Assembly (NCBI RefSeq): GCF_042219825.1
Contig: NZ_JBHJHQ010000010.1
Coordinates: 174,172 to 238,171, forward strand
DNA length: 64,000 bases
Source: JBHJHP01 sp042219825
GTDB taxonomy: Bacteria > Bacteroidota > Bacteroidia > Bacteroidales > UBA5342
Reading direction: 5' to 3'
The notes below the pieces were generated by a model that searched no databases, had not been told where the DNA came from, and was given only the letters and a program-made list of their open reading frames with translations. Made by a program: the position numbers and the translations under genes. This document shows positions 43,098-50,988 of this stretch, in pieces (the stretch's first letter is position 1; each line of letters opens with the position of its first letter).

Positions 43098-45287
43098 CTA
43101 TCTCGCGAACAAAAGTTCACGATATTTTGGTAAAGGCCACATCTCATTATCCACTATCAGTTCCAGCTTATCGATATGATAGCGGATCAAATCAAGATAT
43201 GGTCTTACTTCCTTGTCATAAGCAAATGCTTTCTCCTTTTCACCTTCAATACTATTACACTTTTTGCGAGCATCAATCATGTTTTTGACTTCAGCCTTTA
43301 TGGTAGAAATATGTACTGATATTTCTTTTATCAATTCCATGCGGGATCCGGCAAGTGATGCAAACTCCCTGGCATCAAAAATCTCTTTCAGACCTTTAAC
43401 ATTTTTAATCAGACTGCTCTGATATGCAATTGCGGTTGGAACAATATGATTAGCAGCCAGATCACCAAGCACACGCGCTTCTATCTGTATCTTCTTGGTG
43501 TATTTTTCCATTTCAACTTCAACACGGGCCTCCAGTTCTTTCTCGCCCATTATACCGCTATCAACCATTACTTTTTTACCCTGATCAGACAAATACGTCA
43601 TCAGCGACTCAGGCACACTGGTAATATTGGTAAGACCTCTTTTGTGAGCCTCTTTTAACCATGCTTCAGAGTAACCATCACCATTAAATTGAATCGGCTT
43701 CGATTCAAGGATCAGCTTTTTAATCATTTGAAGAATTGCCTCATCCTTTTTGATTCCCTTTGCAATAAGTTTATCAACATCTTTTTTGAACTCTTCAAGT
43801 TGAACGGCCACAGCAGCATTAAGTGCAGTCATTGCCGGAGCACAGTTTGCAGATGAACCAACCGCCCTGAATTCAAACCTGTTACCAGTGAATGCAAACG
43901 GAGAGGTTCTGTTACGGTCCGTATTATCCAGTAAGATTTCAGGAATTCGTCCAATGCCAAGCTTTAATGCTGTTTTTTCTTCGGGTGACATTTTTTTGTT
44001 GGTCACTTTTTCCTCAAGATCTTCCAGCATACCTGCAATTTGTGATCCCGTAAATACAGACAGAATAGCAGGAGGAGCTTCATTTGCTCCTAAACGATGG
44101 CTATTTGCCGCATTTAAAATAGATGCTCTCAACAAATCCTGATTTTTATAAACAGCTGCCATGGTGTTGACGAGAAATGTAAGAAACTGCGTATTGCTCT
44201 TTGGATTTTTACCCGGAGAGAACAGGTTAATCCCGGTATCTGTTGATAAAGACCAGTTATTATGTTTACCTGATCCATTAATTCCCTTAAACGGTTTTTC
44301 GTGGAACAGAACCTGGAACTTATGCCTTCGCGCAACCTTTTTCATGATATCCATCAAAAGCTGGTTGTGATCATTTGCCAGGTTCGTTTCTTCAAATATT
44401 GGGGCAACCTCAAACTGGTTTGGTGCAACCTCATTATGTCTTGTTTTAACAGGAATACCAAGTTGGTGCGCTTCAATTTCAAGTGCCATCATAAACTTGG
44501 CCACTCTTTCAGGAATTGACCCAAAGTAATGATCATCAAGCTGTTGGTCCTTGGATGATGAATGTCCCATTAAAGTTCTTCCTGTAAGTACCAGATCAGG
44601 CCTTGCATTGTATAATGCTTCGTCAATCAGAAAGTACTCCTGCTCCCAGCCCAGGTTAGAGTTTACCCTTGTCACATTTTTGTCAAAATACTGGCATACA
44701 TCTACTGCTGCCTTATCTACTTTAGCCAGAGCTTTTAACAGAGGAGTCTTATAGTCCAGTGCTTCTCCTGTATAGGAAATAAAAATTGTAGGGATACACA
44801 ATGTTGTACCAACAATAAAAGCAGGTGATGACACATCCCATGCAGTGTATCCACGAGCTTCAAAAGTTTGACGGATCCCACCGGAAGGAAAAGAAGATGC
44901 ATCAGGTTCCTGCTGAGCCAAAAGCTTTCCGCTGAAGTTTTCAATCATTTCGCCTCCATCTCCAAATTCAATAAAACCATCGTGTTTCTCAGCAGTACCA
45001 TCTGTTAACGGCTGAAACCAGTGCGTATAGTGTGTGGCTCCCTTTTCAATGGCCCAGCCTTTCATGCCGGCAGCAACAGCATCGGCCATTTTCCGGTCAA
45101 TTGGTTCACCTTTATCAATAGCTGCTAAAACAGCCCGTAGAGCATCTTTGGGTAAATGTTTCCGCATCGATTCAAGATTGAAAACATACTCTCCATAGTA
45201 ATCCGTAACTTTGTTGGATGGAAATTTTACATCCATAGGCTCCCTTCTGAACAACTCGTCCAAAGCCTGAAATCTTAAAACTGCCAT
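43098..45287 (-). CDS. glnN: Glutamine synthetase type III
   Basis: The 729-residue enzyme makes glutamine from glutamate, ammonia and ATP. It has the long N-terminal region of GSIII and the core motifs GWEQEYFLID (metal Glu), ETNLANDHNQLLMDIMKK, HEKPFKGINGSGKHNNWSLS and GANEAPPAILS. Its length and domain order are those of the Bacteroides GSIII, which forms double-hexamer rings and is induced in ammonia limitation. A 13-base block around its promoter box also stands before the GSII gene. It is monocistronic. Confidence 0.95.
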   Translation of the reverse strand: MAVLRFQALDELFRREPMDVKFPSNKVTDYYGEYVFNLESMRKHLPKDALRAVLAAIDKGEPIDRKMADAVAAGMKGWAIEKGATHYTHWFQPLTDGTAEKHDGFIEFGDGGEMIENFSGKLLAQQEPDASSFPSGGIRQTFEARGYTAWDVSSPAFIVGTTLCIPTIFISYTGEALDYKTPLLKALAKVDKAAVDVCQYFDKNVTRVNSNLGWEQEYFLIDEALYNARPDLVLTGRTLMGHSSSKDQQLDDHYFGSIPERVAKFMMALEIEAHQLGIPVKTRHNEVAPNQFEVAPIFEETNLANDHNQLLMDIMKKVARRHKFQVLFHEKPFKGINGSGKHNNWSLSTDTGINLFSPGKNPKSNTQFLTFLVNTMAAVYKNQDLLRASILNAANSHRLGANEAPPAILSVFTGSQIAGMLEDLEEKVTNKKMSPEEKTALKLGIGRIPEILLDNTDRNRTSPFAFTGNRFEFRAVGSSANCAPAMTALNAAVAVQLEEFKKDVDKLIAKGIKKDEAILQMIKKLILESKPIQFNGDGYSEAWLKEAHKRGLTNITSVPESLMTYLSDQGKKVMVDSGIMGEKELEARVEVEMEKYTKKIQIEARVLGDLAANHIVPTAIAYQSSLIKNVKGLKEIFDAREFASLAGSRMELIKEISVHISTIKAEVKNMIDARKKCNSIEGEKEKAFAYDKEVRPYLDLIRYHIDKLELIVDNEMWPLPKYRELLFAR

Positions 45288-45360
45288 AATGTTCTTTTAA
45301 GTCAATTAATAATCTATTTTTTAGGGACGAATTACACCCCATTTTTATGCAGTGTAATCC

Positions 45361-45373
45361 GGATGCAAAAATA
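45361..45373 (-). promoter_or_regulatory. GSIII promoter with the block shared with GSII
   Basis: The minus strand reads TATTTTTGCATCC. The first eight bases match the -7 box TAnnTTTG. The same 13 bases stand at 50078-50090 before the GSII gene. Confidence 0.6.
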
Positions 45374-45556
45374 CAATATTTTACAATACACCCCCTTACA
45401 ATTCATATCATTAATCAAATAATTTGCACTATTTTTAAATCTACCCCCTTCAAAAAAACAAGACCATACAGAAAAACATACGTAAAACTGGCTGTTATTA
45501 AATTTTTCATTCTTTCTATCTGGAGTGGTTTAAAGAGTGATCCTTATGAAAATGTG

Positions 45557-45564
45557 TAATTTTG
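45557..45564 (+). promoter_or_regulatory. Bacteroidota -7 box for the GS-like operon
   Basis: TAATTTTG matches TAnnTTTG, 114 bases before the start at 45679. A long leader is implied. Confidence 0.4.
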
Positions 45565-45678
45565 TTTGAAGATTCCGATTATTGTGAATAATTTAAAGCA
45601 CGATAACATAAATTTTAAAGGGTGGAAATTTGATATTTACTGAAACAACAACTACTTTTCTTCCAATTTAATTTTCCT

Positions 45679-47037
45679 ATGGACAAAGAAAAAATCATAC
45701 AAAGCATTACAGATTCAAAAGAATCGAAAGTCAAAATAGCCGTAGCAGATATCGATGGTGTATTACGCGGAAAATACATTCATAAACATAAGTTCCTCGA
45801 TTCTCTGGATAAAACAATTGGCCTTTGTGATGTTATTTTTGGATGGGACTCAGGTGATGTGTGTTATGACAACTCGGAAGTCACCGGATGGCATAGCGGT
45901 TATCCGGATGCAAAAGCCAAAATAGATATAACAACCTTTCGCCAAATTCCATGGGAAGGTTCTACGCCATTTTTCCTGGCAGATTTTAGCCAGGATAAAA
46001 AATATGCTGAAAGTACCTGCCCCAGAAGTCTGCTGAAACGGGTAAACGAAGAATGTGAGTCCATGGGATTTAAAGCCATGTTTGCGCAGGAATTCGAATG
46101 GTTCAATTTCAAAGGCAAACCCGATGAAATGCCACAATCAGGATTTCAGCAACCAGAACCTGTTACACCCGGGATGTTTGGCTATTCGGTTCTGCGAACA
46201 TCGCTGAATCAGGCATACTGTAACGACATATTTGAAATGATGGAAGCCTTCAATGTTCCTTTGGAAGGCATTCATACAGAAACGGGTCCCGGTGTTTATG
46301 AAGCAGCTATTTTATACGATGATGTCATATCTGCTGCAGATAAGGCCGTACTTTTCAAAAGTGGCGTCAGGGAAATAGCTTACCGGCATAACATGATGGC
46401 ATCATTCATGGCAAAATGGAACATACACCTGCCGGGATCAGGTGGACATATACATCAGAGTTTATGGGACAAAAAGGGTGAAACAAACCTGTTTTTTGAT
46501 GGGAACGGATCGAATGGAATGAGCGAAATCATGGAGCATTATATTGCCGGTCAGCTGGCCTGTTTACCTGATATACTTCCCATGTTTGCCCCAACCGTTA
46601 ACAGTTATAAGCGGATCAGCCATGGCGACTGGGCACCTTCAACTGTTACCTGGGGAATAGATAACCGCACAACAGCTGTTCGGGTCATTCCCTTAAACAA
46701 AACAAATACACGTATTGAATCCCGCGTTCCGGGTGCCGATACGAATCCCTATCTGGCCATCACAGCAGCTCTGGCATCGGGCTTATATGGTATCAAACAC
46801 CAGTTAAAACTTAGTATTCCCCAATCAGTTGGGAATGCATACCAGGATAAAAATCGTGAAGAACTACCTGATAGTCTTTTAAAAGCAACTGAAAAAATGA
46901 CCACTTCAAAAATAGCCAAAGAACTTTTCGGCGATGCCTTTGTAAATCATTTTACGAAAACACGGGAATGGGAATGGCGACAATTCATGAATCAGGTCAC
47001 AGATTGGGAACTGAAACGTTATTTTGAGATTATTTAA
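45679..47037 (+). CDS. Glutamine-synthetase-like gamma-glutamyl ligase (GSI/PuuA-type)
   Basis: The 452-residue protein has the GSI-type core: metal Glu residues in FAQEFEWFNF and GPGVYEAAIL, metal His in GSGGHIHQSLW, and the substrate Arg in ESRVPGADTNPYLAI. The N-terminal KIAVADIDGVLRGKYIHKHK is the pattern of GS-like ligases that join glutamate to amines, such as PuuA-type enzymes, and true GSI would be expected to differ there. With GSIII and GSII alongside, a separate substrate is likely. It is the first gene of a three-gene operon with a kinase-like and a phosphatase-like gene. Confidence 0.82.
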   Translation: MDKEKIIQSITDSKESKVKIAVADIDGVLRGKYIHKHKFLDSLDKTIGLCDVIFGWDSGDVCYDNSEVTGWHSGYPDAKAKIDITTFRQIPWEGSTPFFLADFSQDKKYAESTCPRSLLKRVNEECESMGFKAMFAQEFEWFNFKGKPDEMPQSGFQQPEPVTPGMFGYSVLRTSLNQAYCNDIFEMMEAFNVPLEGIHTETGPGVYEAAILYDDVISAADKAVLFKSGVREIAYRHNMMASFMAKWNIHLPGSGGHIHQSLWDKKGETNLFFDGNGSNGMSEIMEHYIAGQLACLPDILPMFAPTVNSYKRISHGDWAPSTVTWGIDNRTTAVRVIPLNKTNTRIESRVPGADTNPYLAITAALASGLYGIKHQLKLSIPQSVGNAYQDKNREELPDSLLKATEKMTTSKIAKELFGDAFVNHFTKTREWEWRQFMNQVTDWELKRYFEII

Positions 47038-47046
47038 TAAAAATCA

Positions 47047-48090
47047 ATGCAGAAGATAGATTATATACAAATTATAAAACATGCCTGGCGCGAATTCGAT
47101 GACCGCCATGAAATCCGTGGCATTTATGATGTAAGCGCCTATGTTTCAACAAATCAGGTATATAAAATTTCGTTTTACAAACGCGAACCGGTTTTTGCTA
47201 AACTTTCGGATTACGGACGTTTTGAGGATTTCAGGGAAGATCATATTATCATTAACAATCTTGCCAACAATCTTGAACGACCCTATGAAAATTTTCTGGC
47301 CCAATCGCTGGTAAAAAAGAATGAACTATTCATTTATCTTTTTCATCAGGAACATCACAGCGCATGGGTTGTATTCTACAATCCTATCCGAACTATGCAT
47401 AAGCTTCCCCGCAGGCTGGACGAAAAACAGATCCGAAAGATGGGGAGGGAGCTTGCCAGATTTCATCTGGCCTGCACTAACGTGTGTAACCAATTACCAA
47501 ATCCCTCAAAAACCACCGTTACCGATATTCATAACCTTTTAAAAAGGATTAACAGGGACGAAATCAAGATGTGTGAGCATCACAAAGACATGGTAAAGAA
47601 GCATTGCGAATATTATCTGAACAATGCTGATAAGGTTAATTATACAACCGAATTCGAAACGATCCCCGTATTCGTTGATTGGAACATTGGAAATTTTTCC
47701 ATTAGTGGCGATGGCAAGTTTTATTCACGCTGGGATTACGACTGGTTCAGAATGTCGTCTCGCGTGATGGATTTCTACTTTTTCAGCAGGGTTGTTTCTG
47801 AGGTGGGTGATCGCACAGTTTTTAGTTACCTGGTAGACACATTAATGGAAGATCGCTTTATAATCTTTCTGAAGGAATACCATAAAGTCTTTCCTTTAAC
47901 GGAACCGGAAGTAAGATTTATAAAAGAAGTCTATCGGTTTTTTATTCTGAATTATGTTATTAAGGATGGCCCTTACTTTTTCAGAGAGATATATTCATCG
48001 AAATTAATCAACGAAGCATATCAAACTTATTTCCCTGCGATGGACGCCAATTATAAGGTAGAAAAAATTTTAAATGCATTAAAAATCTGA
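47047..48090 (+). CDS. Aminoglycoside phosphotransferase/choline kinase-like protein
   Basis: The 347-residue protein has the late features of the APH fold: a catalytic-loop equivalent VFVDWNIGNFSI (with D and N, but the usual leading HGD is altered) and a DFG-like metal site in RWDYDWFRM. The N-terminal lobe has FAKLSDYG as a possible ATP-binding Lys strand. These kinases phosphorylate small hydroxylated or amine compounds. It follows the GS-like gene by nine bases and precedes the HAD gene by five, so the substrate may belong to the same route. Confidence 0.62.
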   Translation: MQKIDYIQIIKHAWREFDDRHEIRGIYDVSAYVSTNQVYKISFYKREPVFAKLSDYGRFEDFREDHIIINNLANNLERPYENFLAQSLVKKNELFIYLFHQEHHSAWVVFYNPIRTMHKLPRRLDEKQIRKMGRELARFHLACTNVCNQLPNPSKTTVTDIHNLLKRINRDEIKMCEHHKDMVKKHCEYYLNNADKVNYTTEFETIPVFVDWNIGNFSISGDGKFYSRWDYDWFRMSSRVMDFYFFSRVVSEVGDRTVFSYLVDTLMEDRFIIFLKEYHKVFPLTEPEVRFIKEVYRFFILNYVIKDGPYFFREIYSSKLINEAYQTYFPAMDANYKVEKILNALKI

Positions 48091-48095
48091 TTCAA

Positions 48096-48950
48096 ATGAG
48101 AACGAAGAGTTTCCGTAGTGTTGTAAAAAACTACAAGGCAGTATTTTTTGATGCTTTCGGGGTATTGAAAAACCATAAAGGTCTGATTCCCGAAATTGAA
48201 AGAACATTTGAATATTTAGAACACAAAGGAATTTACTACTATGTTTTAACCAACGATTCATCACGAAGTCCCGAAGAACTTGCAAACTGGTACCAGAATC
48301 ACGGAATAAAACATATTACTACCGACAAGATCCTTTCGTCGGGAATGCTGGCTATGGAATTTTTCAAAACCAAACTAACAAACGGAAATTCGGTAGCATA
48401 CCTGGGCACACCAGCCTCAGCACATTACATTGAATCAGTAGGTTTAAAGACTGTACCTGTAAATGATGTTGATTTGGACAACCTGGATAAGATTGAATCA
48501 TTTGCTTTTCTCGACGATGAAGGTTTTAACTGGAACGATGATATCAATAAAACCATAAACCTGCTGCGAAAGAAAAACATGACAGTAGTGGTTGCCAACA
48601 CTGATATTAATTATCCGGTCAGCAGAAATGATATTTCTGTTGCCATTGGTGCACTTGCGGATATGGTAGAAAATATTATCGGTAAAAACTTTATTCGTTT
48701 TGGCAAGCCCGATGCCCAGATGTTTCTTTTGGCATATGAACGGGCACTACAGGATATTCAGGTTAAGAGAAAAGAAATCCTGATGGTGGGAGATACACTC
48801 TATACTGACATCATTGGCGGCAACAAATTCGGACTGGATACGGCTCTGGTTTTATCCGGGAATACACTTCCGGAAATGGCCAGCATAAGAATAAGCGGAT
48901 CCGGAATTATTCCAACCTACATTTGTGAGTCTGCAGTTATAGATTATTAG
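48096..48950 (+). CDS. HAD-superfamily class IIA hydrolase-like protein
   Basis: The 284-residue protein has motif I AVFFDAFGVL with nucleophile D19, motif II in YYVLTNDSSRS, a lysine in RFGKPDAQMF and motif IV MVGDTLYTDIIGG, with the cap inserted as in NagD-type phosphatases. The second Asp of motif I, the usual acid/base, is Phe21, which resembles the DxWG subgroup of class IIA and may change the chemistry. It ends the GS-like/kinase operon and is followed by a bidirectional terminator. Confidence 0.8.
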   Translation: MRTKSFRSVVKNYKAVFFDAFGVLKNHKGLIPEIERTFEYLEHKGIYYYVLTNDSSRSPEELANWYQNHGIKHITTDKILSSGMLAMEFFKTKLTNGNSVAYLGTPASAHYIESVGLKTVPVNDVDLDNLDKIESFAFLDDEGFNWNDDINKTINLLRKKNMTVVVANTDINYPVSRNDISVAIGALADMVENIIGKNFIRFGKPDAQMFLLAYERALQDIQVKRKEILMVGDTLYTDIIGGNKFGLDTALVLSGNTLPEMASIRISGSGIIPTYICESAVIDY

Positions 48951-48973
48951 AATCTGAGATATATGACAAAAAC

Positions 48974-49003
48974 AAAAAGCTGCCTCAAAAGGCAGCTTTT
49001 TTA
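48974..49003. terminator. Bidirectional terminator
   Basis: AAAAGCTGCC pairs with GGCAGCTTTT around a TCAAAA loop, with A and T runs on either side, between convergent HAD and GSII genes. Confidence 0.88.
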
Positions 49004-49027
49004 CTTTTATATCGACTAATAACTTAA

Positions 49028-50047
49028 TTACAATCCTTTAACCGCTTTGCTGGTAGTTTTAATAATTACAGCAGCAATTTTGTATGGATCACCATTTGAA
49101 GCAGGACGACGGTCTTCTAAACGACCTTTCCATCCATTTTCAATTGTTCCAACCGGAATACGAATTGAAGCACCGCGGTCAGAAACACCATAACTGAAAT
49201 CAGTAATTGCAGCTGTTTCATGTTTACCTGTCAAACGTTGATCGTTGTGCGCACCGTAAACATCGATATGCTCTTTAATGTTTTTACCAAATTCTTCACA
49301 AATTGCAGTAAATACATTTTTGTCTCCACAAGATCTCATTAAACCGTTAGAGAAGTTAGCGTGCATACCTGATCCATTCCAGTCAAGATCTTTACCTAAT
49401 GGTTTTGGATGCCAGTTTACAACAACACCATATTTTTCTGCAATTTTTTCCAGGAAATAACGTCCGAGCCAAATCTGATCCCCGGCACTATGTGCACCTT
49501 TTGCAAATATCTGGAATTCCCACTGTCCGGCAGCAACTTCAGCGTTGATACCTTCAATATTCAAACCAGCTTCTAAACAAACATCAAAATGCTCTTCAAC
49601 AATTTCGCGACCAAATGCATTCTGAGCACCAATACCGCAATAATATGGTCCCTGGGGCGCAGGATAACCATCAGCAGGAAATCCAAGAGGTTTATTGGTT
49701 TGCGGATCCATCAGGAAATATTCCTGCTCAAATCCGAACCAGAAGTCTTCATCGTCGTCATCAATATGAGCACGACCATTAGACTCATGCGGAGTTCCAT
49801 CAGCATTCAGCACCTCAGTCATAACAGCGTAAGTATTTTTACGTGTTGGGTCAGCGCAAATTGCCACTGGCTTAAGTAAAAGGTCAGATGAGCCACCAGT
49901 AGCTTGTTCTGTAGATGAACCATCGAAGGACCATACGGGGCAATCCTCCAATTTACCGCTAAAGTTTTCTTCTACTCTCGTTTTAGCCCTTAATGACTGA
50001 GTTGGCTTGTATCCGTCAAGCCAGATATACTCCAATTTTGTCTTCAT
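49028..50047 (-). CDS. Glutamine synthetase type II
   Basis: The 339-residue protein is the short, eukaryote-like GSII. Signatures are FDGSSTEQATGGSSD, FGFEQEYFLMDP, EGINAEVAAGQWEFQ, WNGSGMHANFS, TGKHETAAITDFSYG and RGASIRIP. It makes glutamine for ammonia assimilation. It is monocistronic, convergent with the HAD gene, and carries the promoter block also found before GSIII. Having GSII, GSIII and a GS-like ligase within 7 kb is unusual. Confidence 0.94.
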   Translation of the reverse strand: MKTKLEYIWLDGYKPTQSLRAKTRVEENFSGKLEDCPVWSFDGSSTEQATGGSSDLLLKPVAICADPTRKNTYAVMTEVLNADGTPHESNGRAHIDDDDEDFWFGFEQEYFLMDPQTNKPLGFPADGYPAPQGPYYCGIGAQNAFGREIVEEHFDVCLEAGLNIEGINAEVAAGQWEFQIFAKGAHSAGDQIWLGRYFLEKIAEKYGVVVNWHPKPLGKDLDWNGSGMHANFSNGLMRSCGDKNVFTAICEEFGKNIKEHIDVYGAHNDQRLTGKHETAAITDFSYGVSDRGASIRIPVGTIENGWKGRLEDRRPASNGDPYKIAAVIIKTTSKAVKGL

Positions 50048-50077
50048 AATCTTTTATTTTATGTCATTTTAATATCT

Positions 50078-50090
50078 GGATGCAAAAATA
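50078..50090 (-). promoter_or_regulatory. GSII promoter with the block shared with GSIII
   Basis: The minus strand reads TATTTTTGCATCC, identical to the 13 bases before GSIII. The distance to the start codon is 30 bases. Confidence 0.6.
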
Positions 50091-50531
50091 GATATTTTTT
50101 TGTAAATACATAAAATTTAAAATACTTTATGCAAATTTCAAGGTTCAAATTAAAAAAACTGTCTTTAATCCGCCATACACCCTATATTTTTTAAGCAGCA
50201 CTCATTCTTTAAATACAGTTTTTTCAAATTCTGCCAGGTATCCATTACAATGTTAACCATTAAAACCACGACTATATCAATGTCATTTTTCAAACTTTAA
50301 AGCAAATTAATTATCAATATGTCACCAAAATACATCTTTCTGATAGACTGAAGAATCAAAACTCTTACATTTTTCAACTCCCCCATTATTTTGTAAGAAT
50401 AATGCAATCTTGCATGCTTTCAAAACAATATATCACGATACAATTAACACAATAGAAACAAACATATACCTAATTCATAATTTAGAGTTAATTTAACATG
50501 TATTTCTATTGCATTTAATAATATTTTTTGA

Positions 50532-50539
50532 TAATTTTG
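50532..50539 (+). promoter_or_regulatory. Bacteroidota -7 box for the PKD-domain gene
   Basis: TAATTTTG lies 23 bases before the ATG at 50563 and inside the longer open frame, which supports the shorter start. Confidence 0.45.
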
Positions 50540-50562
50540 AGCAACACTTAATACTGACGCAC

Positions 50563-50985
50563 ATGCATAGATTATACCTTATTATTATTCTCTCATTAAT
50601 AGCTCTATTGAAGGTTTCCGGCCAAATTAACTTTAATGCATTTATGTACAATGATCAGGAAACTGTAAAATTCATTAATCTAACACAACATGAAAGCTCA
50701 GATCCATACATGTTGTTTTACTGGAAATTAGGTGATGGAAATGAAGGATTTGCAGGCAGTGAACTTATACATTTCTATGAGGCTGCAGGAATGTACAAGG
50801 TGACACTTATTGGCATAAAAAAAAGTGGTATAAGAGATACATTTCAACAGGAGTTTAAGATCCCGGGTGGTCTGGAACTTTTATCCGAAGAAACTGAAAT
50901 TAAAAAACGGAGTATCGCACAGGACTTATCAAACCTGAAACAGATTGACCTGATTAAAGAAGAGAATAATGAAACAGATCTCTGA
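50563..50985 (+). CDS. Exported PKD-domain protein
   Basis: From the chosen start the protein has 140 residues: a signal peptide (ending KVSGQ), then one PKD-like domain with MLFYWKLGDGNEGF and HFYEAAGMYKVTLIGI, which match the WxFGDG and HxYxxxGxYxVTL patterns. A short charged tail follows. PKD domains mediate protein or sugar contacts at the cell surface. The frame is open from 50509, but the promoter box within that extension and the signal peptide favour 50563. It converges with the RNase G gene. Confidence 0.7.
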   Translation: MHRLYLIIILSLIALLKVSGQINFNAFMYNDQETVKFINLTQHESSDPYMLFYWKLGDGNEGFAGSELIHFYEAAGMYKVTLIGIKKSGIRDTFQQEFKIPGGLELLSEETEIKKRSIAQDLSNLKQIDLIKEENNETDL

Positions 50986-50988
50986 TTG

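Larger units (their letters stand above)
45288..45678. other. 391-base divergent spacer between GSIII and the GS-like operon
   Basis: It contains the GSIII promoter box (45366-45373) and, on the other strand, TAATTTTG at 45557-45564. The rest is A+T-rich with runs of C near 45391-45395 and 45444-45448 (two CCCCCTT blocks). No gene is credible here. Confidence 0.55.
50048..50562. other. 515-base A+T-rich spacer between GSII and the PKD protein
   Basis: It holds the GSII promoter block (50078-50090) and a TAATTTTG box (50532-50539). The region between them has no recognisable gene or hairpin; room for regulatory sites or a small RNA exists but no evidence was seen. Confidence 0.5.

Noticed and set aside
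45347..45559. 70-residue plus-strand frame between GSIII and the GS-like gene
   Set aside because: It covers the GSIII promoter block and ends in the promoter of the GS-like operon; the translation looks like random A+T-rich sequence.
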